This document shows positions 4,710 to 12,333 of a stretch of 12,821 nucleotides of DNA, piece after piece (position 1 is the stretch's first letter; the number at the start of each line of letters is the position of its first letter). A program made the translations under genes and the position numbers. Origin of the DNA: Clostridiales bacterium (GTDB lineage Bacteria > Bacillota > Clostridia > TANB77 > CAG-508). The stretch is from assembly GCA_004554705.1 (NCBI GenBank), contig SFKS01000023.1, forward strand, positions 1 to 12,821, read 5' to 3'. The notes under the pieces are model-generated. The model saw only the letters and a list, made by a program, of their open reading frames with translations. It was not told where the DNA came from and did no database searches.

Positions 4710-6912
4710 ATGTCATCAAGTTTTGGAGGAACAGTCAAATTAAAAGGTGAAACTGAGTATAAAAAAGCACTTAAAGATATAACTAATAATTTAAAAGTGA
4801 TGTCAAGCGAAATAAAATTAACTGCTAGTGAGTTTTCAAAAAGCGATAATGCTGTGGAAAACTCAAAAAATAAAAGTAAAAATTTAAATAAGCAAATAGA
4901 TCAACAAGTTCAAACTATATTAGGTTTACAAGAAGGACTTAAATTAGCCAGAAAAGAATATGGGGATAATAGTAGAGAAGTAGCAAATTGGCAAAGTAAA
5001 TTAAATTTAGCAAAAGCAGATTTAAATAAATTGAATAGCGAATTAGAGGAAAACGAAAAATCTTTAAATGATACTGAAGACAATTTTGATGATGCAGGAA
5101 ATAGTGCGTTAAAATTTGGAGATATTCTCAAAGCAAATGTATTGGGAAATGTAATAACTGGTGGATTAAAAAAACTGGCAAGTGCAGTAAAAGAAGTAGG
5201 TTCAACTATACTTAATGTTGGAAAACAAGCATTAAATAGTTATGCAGATTATGAACAACTTGTAGGAGGTGTTGAGACATTATTTAAAGACAATGCTGAA
5301 ACAGTTGAAAATTATGCAAATAATGCCTATAAAACAGCTGGATTGTCAGCTAATGAGTATATGAATACTGTAACATCGTTTTCAGCAAGTTTATTGCAAA
5401 GTTTAAATGGAGATACAGCAAAATCTGCACAAGTTGCAGATATGGCAATTACTGATATGTCTGATAATGCAAATAAAATGGGCACAGATATGTCAATGAT
5501 ACAAAATGCATATCAAGGTTTTGCTAAACAAAACTATACTATGTTAGACAATTTAAAACTTGGATATGGTGGAACAAAGTCAGAAATGGAACGTCTATTA
5601 AAAGATGCTCAAAAAATATCAGGAATTAAATACGATATAAGTAATTTAAATGATGTATATCAAGCAATTCATGTTATACAAGGAGAACTTGGAATAACAG
5701 GGACAACAGCAAAAGAAGCAAGTACAACAATACAAGGTTCAGTATCAGCAATGAAATCTGCTTGGCAAAATATGTTAACTGGAATTGCCACAGGAAATAA
5801 AAAAAATATAGGAAATTTAGTTAATAATTTAGCAAATAGTGTTATAACGGCTGCGCAAAATATTTTACCAAGAGTTCAAGAAATAGCAAGTGGAATAGTA
5901 TCAGTTTTACCACAAATTATAGGACAAATAAATGAAAATCTTCCAATACTATTAGAGTCAGGAGTACAAATTTTAAATACACTAATGGAAGGAATAATAA
6001 CCAATTTGCCAGCTATCATGACAGGAGCTAACCAAATAATAAGTACGTTGCTGTCAACACTAGTTAGTATGTTACCAAAAATAATAGAAATGGGGATTCA
6101 ATTAATTGTATCATTGGTTCAAGGTATAGCACAACAATTGCCAACTTTAATACCACAAATGATAGATGCTGTTATTTTAATTGTAGATACGTTATTAGAC
6201 AATATAGATTTAATAATTGACGCTGGAATACAACTTTTAATAGGATTAGCTGAAGGATTAATTGAAGCATTACCACAATTAATAGAGAAAATACCAGTTA
6301 TAATAGAAAAGGTAATAAATGCGATAACAAACAATTTACCAAAGTTGGTCGAGATGGGCATTACTTTAATAGTTAAATTAGCAGAAGGTTTAATAAAAGC
6401 AATTCCACAGTTAATTAGTAAAATACCAGAAATTATTAGTTCGTTAGTAAATGGTTTTAAAAATTATTTCTCAAATATGTGGGAAGTTGGAAAGAACCTT
6501 GTATCTGGAATTTGGGAAGGAATAAAAAATGCAAAAGACTGGTTACTCGACAAAATTAAAGAATGGTGCGGAAGTGTTTTAAATGGAATTAAAGCATTTT
6601 TTGGCATACATTCACCTTCAAAAGTTTTTAAAGATGAGATAGGAAATAATTTAGCATTACGGAATAGGCGAAGGCTTTAAAAATACAATGAAAAATGTAT
6701 CTGATGAAATGTCAGCATCAATTCCAACTGAATTTGATGTTAATTCAACAATAATAGGAACAAACAGTTCAAATATTATGACAATTGATAATCTAACAGG
6801 AGCTTTTATAACTGCTGTTAAAAATCTAAATGCACAAATAATAATAGATAAAGATGTTGCTGGAAGATTTATAATAACCTCAGTTAATAATAAACTTGGA
6901 ATGCAATATTAA
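4710..6912 (+). CDS. Tape measure protein, 733 aa via a +1 shift (join 4710-6659, 6661-6912)
   Basis: This protein sets tail length and is later expelled into the host envelope. It starts MSSSFGGTVKLKGETEYKKA, has a coiled-coil N-terminal third, the 'YADYEQLVGGVETLFKDNAE' segment typical of phage minor tail proteins, and from about residue 385 to 600 a hydrophobic repeat region with recurring LPxII..GI.LI...EGL..ALPQLI units about 40 residues apart. It ends with the conserved FFGIHSPSKVFKDEIGNNLA segment. In the zero frame it breaks off after NLAL with RNRRRL and a stop (656 aa). Skipping C6660 continues as GIGEGFKNTMKNVSDEMS, ending in IPTEFDVNS and further residues, the usual tape measure C-terminus. 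The downstream piece has no ribosome binding site. By the rule of about 1.5 angstrom per residue, the tail would be about 110 nm. Confidence 0.88.
6657..6663 (+). other. +1 frameshift site TTA-C-GGA in the tape measure gene
   Basis: The zero-frame codon after TTA (Leu650) is CGG. Reading it in frame gives a stop six codons later; skipping the C gives GGA and the conserved 'LALGIGEGF' continuation. The peptidyl-tRNA on TTA could not re-pair well with TAC, so simple P-site slippage is unlikely and out-of-frame pairing at GGA is more plausible. A natural mutation or assembly error remains possible for this site alone. Confidence 0.7.
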
Positions 6913-6924
6913 GGAGATGAAAAA

Positions 6925-7770
6925 ATGCAAATAAGAAGATTTTTATTAGAAAATGAAAAAGGACAACGATTTAGGCTAGACAACTTAAATGAAGGCTGTT
7001 TTCTCATATCTCCATCAGATTTAGGCTATTCTTATAATATAAATTTTACGCAAGTAGGTTTTGATTTTATTGAAAACAATAAAAGAATAGCACAAAAAAA
7101 TCCAAAAGGAATAGCTTATTTTAAATCTTATGATAAAGTAAAAGAATTTATAGACTATATAGAAAGCTCTAATAAATTAAAATGGATATATATTATACCT
7201 TTTAAAGACGGAGAAAAAACATATTACTTAGACGTAAGTTTAAAAAAATTTGACAAAACAGAAAAAAGCGGGAAATGGCTTGCTTGTCCTGTTGAATTTG
7301 TTCGAAAGTCTCTATGGTACGAAGCTAAAGAAGTAGTTTATACTATCGATTCAGTAACAAACGAATTAAGATGGGATTTTGAATGGAACACTGTTTTTGC
7401 TTCATATGACAATAGAAATATAATTTTTGAAAATAAGGGGCACACAGAGGCTCCTTTTAAATTGGAACTAAATGGAGAAGTTGTAAGTCCAATAATAACA
7501 ATTTTAGAAGATGATGTTGAAGTTAAGAAATTAGACTTAACAGGATTGACAATTGCAACAGGAGAAACGTTCATATATAACACTAAGGACACAGAACAAG
7601 AAATTGTAAAAATAGGAAGTACAGGAACAACTAATTTATTTAGTTTCTTAAATCCAAACTTCATAAACTTTTTCAAACTAAGAAAAGGTGCAAGCAAGAT
7701 AAGATTAGAAGCAGAAAATGAAATAACAAGTGGAAAATTAACAATATATGTACAGTACAAAGCTGTATAA
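6925..7770 (+). CDS. Distal tail protein (Dit-like), 281 aa
   Basis: The N-terminal part reads MQIRRFLLENEKGQRFRLDN and ISPSDLGYSYNINFTQVGFD, followed by AYFKSYDKVKEFIDYIESSN and a strand-rich section with YYLDVSLKKFDKTEKSGKWL and CPVEFVRKSLWYEAKE. This is the pattern of siphovirus distal tail proteins ('L.N..G..F.L', ligand-like beta domain, 'V.F.....WY'), which form the hub between tail tube and tail tip. The C-terminal half (GHTEAPFKLELNGEV, then a beta-sandwich region) fits the galectin-like domain of longer Dit proteins. AAGGAGATG at 6911-6919 precedes the start, overlapping the tape measure stop. The position right after the tape measure gene is standard. Confidence 0.83.
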   Translation: MQIRRFLLENEKGQRFRLDNLNEGCFLISPSDLGYSYNINFTQVGFDFIENNKRIAQKNPKGIAYFKSYDKVKEFIDYIESSNKLKWIYIIPFKDGEKTYYLDVSLKKFDKTEKSGKWLACPVEFVRKSLWYEAKEVVYTIDSVTNELRWDFEWNTVFASYDNRNIIFENKGHTEAPFKLELNGEVVSPIITILEDDVEVKKLDLTGLTIATGETFIYNTKDTEQEIVKIGSTGTTNLFSFLNPNFINFFKLRKGASKIRLEAENEITSGKLTIYVQYKAV

Positions 7771-7782
7771 AAGGAGGAGAAT

Positions 7783-8778
7783 ATGTTAAAAGGACATGTA
7801 TTCAATTTGCAAACGTTTACAAGTGAAGCGTTTGCTTTATTTATTGATAAATTTTTAAATGGGAGATGTGGAGTTGCAAAAGGCTGTGAACTTTCTAACA
7901 CAAATAATTCTGTAACAATAGCAGATGGGTACTTTGTAATAAGAGGTAGATTTTTAGAAGTTATATCTGGAGTGACTGTTTCAGATATAACGAGTAATGG
8001 ATTTTATAGTTTAGTATGTGAAATAGATTTAAGTAAAACAAATACAGCAGACCAATTAAATCAAGCAACAATAAAAGTTATTTCTAATACAAGTACTTAT
8101 CCAACATTAATTCAGCAAGATATAACAGGAACTGGAACAGTATACCAATATGAATTTGCTAGATTTAGAGTAGAAAGTGGAAGTATAACTAATTTTACAG
8201 ATAAGAGAACTTTTGTAGATTTTACAACTATTTATGATGTCATACAAAATGAAGCTCAAGGAGTATTAGACGATATTGAACAAGCACTACAAAATGTTTT
8301 GGATGGTAGTGCTTATTTATTAAAGAGTGGAGGTATTATAAATGGAGATTTGGAGGTTACTGGCAATATTACAGGTAGCCTTACTGGTACAGCTAGCAAT
8401 TCACAAAAATTAGGAGGTAAAGATGCAAATGATTATAAACTAAAAGGAGATTTTGCAATAATTACAGGAACTTTAGAAGAAGACACAGAAGACACCTGTT
8501 ACAAAAAAGTTCTTTCTTTACCTAGCGGATTTACAAAAGATAATTGTGTTATTGTATCAGTAATGACGCAAAATCCAGTAAAAACAGAACAATGGGTTAC
8601 AGGTACAATGTTTTCTTCTTCAAGCTATGTAATAGGTGGAATGCCAGCTATAGTTTATATAACAAATACACAATTAACAATTAAGGTTAAAAATATAGTT
8701 CTCACAAATGGAGAATCAGCTTTTGTGGGAAAAGGTGGTTCATTTAACTTTAAAGTAATTATTATGAAAATATCTTAG
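7783..8778 (+). CDS. Tail fibre or upper baseplate-like protein (331 aa)
   Basis: The first half is beta-rich (MLKGHVFNLQTFTSEAFALF, CGVAKGCELSNTNNSVTIAD, YQYEFARFRVESGSITNFTD), like the N-terminal domain of baseplate or tail-tip attachment proteins. A helix follows (EAQGVLDDIEQALQNVLDGS), then a typical fibre shaft linker, GDLEVTGNITGSLTGTASNS with KLGGKDANDYKLKGDF, which is common in trimeric phage tail fibres. The last 110 residues form a beta-strand domain suited to receptor binding or trimer capping. AAGGAGGA at 7771-7778 precedes the start. The general call as a tail-tip fibre component is reasonable; the receptor cannot be told from sequence. Confidence 0.68.
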   Translation: MLKGHVFNLQTFTSEAFALFIDKFLNGRCGVAKGCELSNTNNSVTIADGYFVIRGRFLEVISGVTVSDITSNGFYSLVCEIDLSKTNTADQLNQATIKVISNTSTYPTLIQQDITGTGTVYQYEFARFRVESGSITNFTDKRTFVDFTTIYDVIQNEAQGVLDDIEQALQNVLDGSAYLLKSGGIINGDLEVTGNITGSLTGTASNSQKLGGKDANDYKLKGDFAIITGTLEEDTEDTCYKKVLSLPSGFTKDNCVIVSVMTQNPVKTEQWVTGTMFSSSSYVIGGMPAIVYITNTQLTIKVKNIVLTNGESAFVGKGGSFNFKVIIMKIS

Positions 8779-8788
8779 GAGGTCTTAA

Positions 8789-11700
8789 ATGGAACTCTAC
8801 ATATTATCAAAACAAGATTTAAGTATATTATCTATATGCAAATTAGCTGATTATCAAATAAATTTAGACGAAGAAACAAATGCAAAATCTACATTTACTC
8901 TAATGAAAACAAATGGACTAAAAAAAGAGAACTATATGGTATTAAATGGACTATACAGACAGTTTATATTTGTAATAGATGATGTTCAGACAGAAAAGGG
9001 CAGTGACGTTGTTACAGTTACTGCCCTTGATATTTCTAATATATTCGATAGAAAAGTAATAGAAAAAAATATAGACATAATGAAGAGCAAGTCTATAGAA
9101 GAGTTTTTAGCAAATACAATATCAGAGGACTTTGTAAATTCTGATGATACAGCATTAAATGTTAATTATATAGAAATTTACTGGCATACAAATACGCAAG
9201 GAAATGTAGCAACTAATGCAGAAAATGGACTATACAACTTTCATACATTCTTAACAAATTGCAGACAGTATAAAAACATATATACAGATTTTAAACTTGA
9301 GAATTTAGGAAAACCACAAACAGTTGAAGGAAAAAGAATAAGTGTAGAAGCGAAAAATAGAAAAATTGTAGATATAAGTTTGCACGGCGAAAGCACCCAA
9401 AACGGAACACCAACACCAGCCAATAGAGTTGAGATAGAAAATGTAGAAGGAAAGAATAAGTTTAGTGGTTTTGTAAAAGGAATTGCAATAAATCCTACGC
9501 ATGGACATCAATATGCTGGCGAAACGGTAGCAAGTTCTGATTATATAGCAGTAGATTTTAATCAAAATCCAAACTATTATTTAAGTGGTTTAACAAATAC
9601 TTTACAAACTTTTGTTGCTGCATACAACTCAAATAAAGAATTTTTAGGAAGAACAGGAGCAAAACTTGTTAGTTTTTTTTCTTTAAATTCTTCATCTTTC
9701 ACAGGAGGAACTGCACAGGGAACGGGGGACATTGCTTGTTTAAGAGTAACAACTTATGAGAATACAGCTTTAGGGACAACAGGAGCAATAGACGACATAG
9801 ATAATTTAAAAACACAATTAGAAGAAGGCACAGTAGCAACCCCATACGTTCCATACAACTCATTAGAGTTTAAAGTTGAAGGGAAGAATAAATTTGATAA
9901 AAGTAAAAATTTTACTTCTTCAAATATTTCTAAAGATTTATGGACTATTACACAAATTGAAAATGGTTTAAGAGTAATGAGTAATTCTAGTGATGGTACG
10001 CCTTATATAAGATACATTATTACGGATTTATCTAATTTTATTGGTAAAACAATAAGAGCGAAAGCAAACTTTGTTAGTAGCTCTGCAAATAAAGGAAGAT
10101 ATAGGTTAAGCATATGCAATGCAGATGGAACCAATCCAACAATGAAAAATCTTACAGATGAAAGCAACAAAGAAATTTCATTTGTTGTTGAAACATTAGA
10201 AGAAGAAAAAAAATTTTTATCATTTGATTTATATTCTAATGGCACTGGAACTCAAAGTTCGTCAGCTTATGTAGATTATACAGATATTATAATAACAATA
10301 GATAACGAAGATATGACATACGAACCTTACAAATCCCAAGTAGCAACCTTCCCACTATCAGAAGGACAAAAGCTAATGGAAGGAAGTTATCTAGCAGATG
10401 ATGGAATACATCATACAAGGAAGCAAGTTGTATTTGATGGAAGTGATGATGAAAATTGGCAGATTGAAAGTACAAATAATTTTTATTCTAATATTGTTAT
10501 TCAAAATTCTAAAAGCTCAAGTTTAGTGTTATGTAATTATCAAAAGTCAATAAATAAAGGACTAGGAGAAAGTGAGAATTGTTTTATTAGTACCAGTAAA
10601 AAATTTAATTTTCAATCAGATACAATTAATCACACAGTAGCTGACTTTAAAAATTGGTTATCTACGCATAATTTAATAGTCGAATACGAACTAGCCGAAC
10701 CAGAAACAGTCTCATACACAGCAGAACAGCAAGAGACTTGGAATAAGATTAAAAATTTAACTTTATTTGAAGGAGTAAACCATATTAGTTCAGATGCTAA
10801 TATGGTTTTAAAATATTATCCTTTAGAACCAGTTGGTTTAAAGTTTGTTTTGAGAATAGACATAGAAAACAAACAAGAAACAACAAAGTTAATAGATACG
10901 ACGCTTCCAGAAGTAACAGATTATAACAAAATATATGAAGCTGATGTTACGGCAAAAGTACAAGTTTATATTCGTGAAGATGGAAGTGAATATAATCTAT
11001 ACTTAAAAACGGATAGAACAACTACAACAAATAAAGACGACCCTGATAGGGCAAGCGGAAAGATAGAAGTAATCAGTGTTGAAACAGCAGATAGAGCAGA
11101 AGAAGAAGCACTAAACGTAATGAAAGGAAATAACTATAAACATTTAGTAGAGTTTAAGATAGCAAAAACAAGCAAGCTAATGGATATAACTAAGCTACAT
11201 ATTCGGAAGACCTATAAGAATCAAAACAGAAGACGATATATATGACAGCTACATTTCAGCAATAACACTAAGTGATGAAAACTTTGTTTATTTCAAAAGT
11301 GGTAGTTTAAGAATAACACTATTAGATAAATTGAAAAAAACTAGTAATACTGTAGGAGATAAGTTAGACAGAACAGGCGGAAAGATAACAGGAAATTTAG
11401 ATATTAGTGGCACATTAAAAGAAAATGGAAAAAAGGTTATTACAGATTTAGACAATATTAATACAGAAATAACAAGCGTAACAGTACCTGCTTTGGCAGT
11501 AAAAACAGACACAACAGAACACGTTTTAAAAAGTTTTACAATAGAAACGGCAGGAAGGTATATGTTTTTAGCAGATGTGCCTTTAAATTATTATGGAGAA
11601 ACAGGCAGAACTCTATATTTGAAATTAAAAGTAAACAATACTGAAAAGTTTATAGGAGGCGGAATTATAAATGCTAATGCTTACACTTTATATACAAAAT

Positions 11701-11819
11701 TATTAACTGTAGCAGACGTACCCGCAAATGGAACTGTAGAAATAACTTTAAAAAATGACACAGACGGCAAGCAATTTGCTTGTGTAGGTTTTAACTTGCA
11801 ATATTTTAAATTAAAATAA
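8789..11819 (+). CDS. Gp37-like tail protein with inserted binding modules, 1009 aa via a +1 shift (join 8789-11203, 11205-11819)
   Basis: Residues 1 to about 170 (MELYILSKQDLSILSICKLA, FVIDDVQTEKGSDVVTVTAL) resemble the N-terminal part of siphovirus Gp37-like tail-tip proteins. About residues 185-675 look like an inserted module: GESTQNGTPTPANRVEIENV, two VEGKNKF repeats at residues 219 and 363, and LSEGQKLMEGSYLADDGIHH, a type common in phage tail proteins and probably carbohydrate binding. The Gp37-like part resumes at about 679 (KLIDTTLPEVTDYNKIYEAD). The zero frame ends at RRRYI with a stop (818 aa), but skipping C11204 gives GRPIRIKTEDDIYDSYISAI and SGSLRITLLDKLKK, which completes the fold, then a shaft-like GGKITGNLDISG and a C-terminal beta domain. 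The ribosome binding site TAGGAGGT (8776-8783) includes the previous stop codon. Confidence 0.78.
9443..9895 (+). repeat. Repeated VEGKNKF segment in the inserted tail module
   Basis: The seven-residue segment VEGKNKF is encoded at 9443-9463 and again at 9875-9895, with similar but not identical codons (four third-base differences). Each copy opens a stretch of beta-rich, Ser/Thr/Asn-rich sequence, which suggests two tandem, diverged binding modules of roughly 145 residues. Confidence 0.55.
11201..11207 (+). other. +1 frameshift site ATT-C-GGA in the large tail protein gene
   Basis: After ATT (Ile805) the zero-frame codon is CGG, and an in-frame reading ends after 13 codons. Skipping the C gives GGA AGA CCT and an open frame of 204 more residues with no ribosome binding site of its own. 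The local context (WTW-C-GGA-A) is the same as at 6657-6664 in the tape measure gene. P-site re-pairing of tRNA-Ile from ATT to TTC is poor, as at the other site. Confidence 0.7.
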
Positions 11820-11834
11820 AATGGGAGGTGTAGT

Positions 11835-12056
11835 ATGGATAATAATACAATCATGCTTATTGTGGGATTTATAGGCTCAATGATACCGATTTTTACTGTG
11901 ATTGTTAAGTTAAATAGCACAATTACAAAATTAAACATAACGATACAGGTTTTAAACAAACAAATGGAAAATAGTCAAAAAGATAGAACTGAAATACATA
12001 CACAATTGAATAACCACGAGACGAGGATATCAATATTAGAAAGTGAGAGGAAGTGA
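11835..12056 (+). CDS. Small membrane protein with coiled coil, lysis-region (73 aa)
   Basis: The N-terminal segment MDNNTIMLIVGFIGSMIPIF and the next few residues form one transmembrane helix (about residues 5-24). The remainder is a polar heptad-like helix (NSTITKLNITIQVLNKQMEN, then HETRISILESERK). Small single-TM, coiled-coil proteins are commonly encoded just before the holin in Bacillota phages and can act as holin partners or XhlA/BhlA-like lysis helpers; the domain order here (TM first) is closer to BhlA-like than to XhlA. GGGAGGTG (11823-11830) precedes the ATG. Lysis involvement is inferred from size, topology and neighbours only. Confidence 0.65.
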   Translation: MDNNTIMLIVGFIGSMIPIFTVIVKLNSTITKLNITIQVLNKQMENSQKDRTEIHTQLNNHETRISILESERK

Positions 12057-12062
12057 AAAAGA

Positions 12063-12257
12063 ATGGAAAAAGTAAAGAAAATATCTAAATATGTATTAAA
12101 TATATTAACAATTATAAACGCATTACTTTTAGGTATTAATGCAGTTGAAGGAATATCAATACCTTATTGTGCACAAATAACAGGAGTTATAGTTGCAGTA
12201 ACTGGTGTAATATCAACTTATTTATTAGGACAAAAAGCTATGAAGAAGGAGGAATAG
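12063..12257 (+). CDS. Holin (64 aa, two transmembrane segments)
   Basis: A short basic N-terminus (MEKVKKISKYVLN) leads into a first hydrophobic helix (about residues 12-28, ILTIINALLLGINAV), a short loop with GISIPYCAQ, and a second helix (about residues 37-56, ITGVIVAVTGVISTYLLG), ending in the charged tail QKAMKKEE. This size and two-helix, charged-tail layout is that of phage holins that permeabilise the membrane at a set time to release the endolysin. It lies upstream of the endolysin gene, with only a tiny reading frame between. AGGAAG at 12048-12053 serves as ribosome binding site. The specific holin family is not assigned. Confidence 0.8.
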   Translation: MEKVKKISKYVLNILTIINALLLGINAVEGISIPYCAQITGVIVAVTGVISTYLLGQKAMKKEE

Positions 12258-12260
12258 TTT

Positions 12261-12332
12261 ATGGAAGAAGACGAAGTAATGAAAGAGGTCACAGACGAAA
12301 ATTATGAAGAAGTATATGAGGAGGAAGTTTAA
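12261..12332 (+). CDS. Acidic 23-residue microprotein between holin and endolysin
   Basis: ATG at 12261 follows a strong AAGGAGGA (12246-12253) that lies in the last codons of the holin gene. The encoded peptide, MEEDEVMKEVTDENYEEVYE followed by EEV, has 12 acidic residues out of 23 and no hydrophobic segment. Its stop lies one base before the endolysin ATG, and its last codons (GAG GAG GAA) form the endolysin ribosome binding site. It may be a real microprotein or a coupling leader for endolysin translation; homologues would decide. Confidence 0.45.
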   Translation: MEEDEVMKEVTDENYEEVYEEEV

Positions 12333-12333
12333 T

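Noticed and set aside
5860..6460. Repeated hydrophobic segments of the tape measure as transmembrane helices of a membrane protein
   Set aside because: The LPxII..GI.LI...EGL pattern with regular spacing is usual in tape measure proteins of this kind and the gene context is a tail operon.
6688..6912. Separate small gene of 74 residues after the tape measure gene
   Set aside because: There is no ribosome binding site before the ATG, and the frame is open back to the C-GGA junction, where its sequence continues the conserved tape measure C-terminus. It is part of the +1 product.
7338..7901. Minus-strand reading frame of 187 residues, and the other minus-strand frames
   Set aside because: They lie opposite clearly coding + strand genes, lack ribosome binding sites and show the Ser/Phe/Ile-rich composition expected of antisense shadows in AT-rich coding DNA.
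6657..11207. CGG reassigned to another amino acid (as in some bacteria with CGG read as Trp or Gln) instead of frameshifting
   Set aside because: Reading CGG as any amino acid still gives a stop 6 or 13 codons later in the zero frame, while the expected protein continues in the +1 frame. Reassignment alone does not explain the two sites, although an altered CGG status in the host fits.
11331..11819. Separate 162-residue gene starting with TTG
   Set aside because: No ribosome binding site is present, and codons upstream in the same frame (from 11205) encode the end of the Gp37-like fold. It belongs to the +1 product of the large tail protein.
1983..12056. TGA read as tryptophan
   Set aside because: TGA ends genes at sensible places (1983-1985 in an ATGA overlap, 12054-12056 just before the holin start), and TGG is used for Trp. 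TGA is a stop here.
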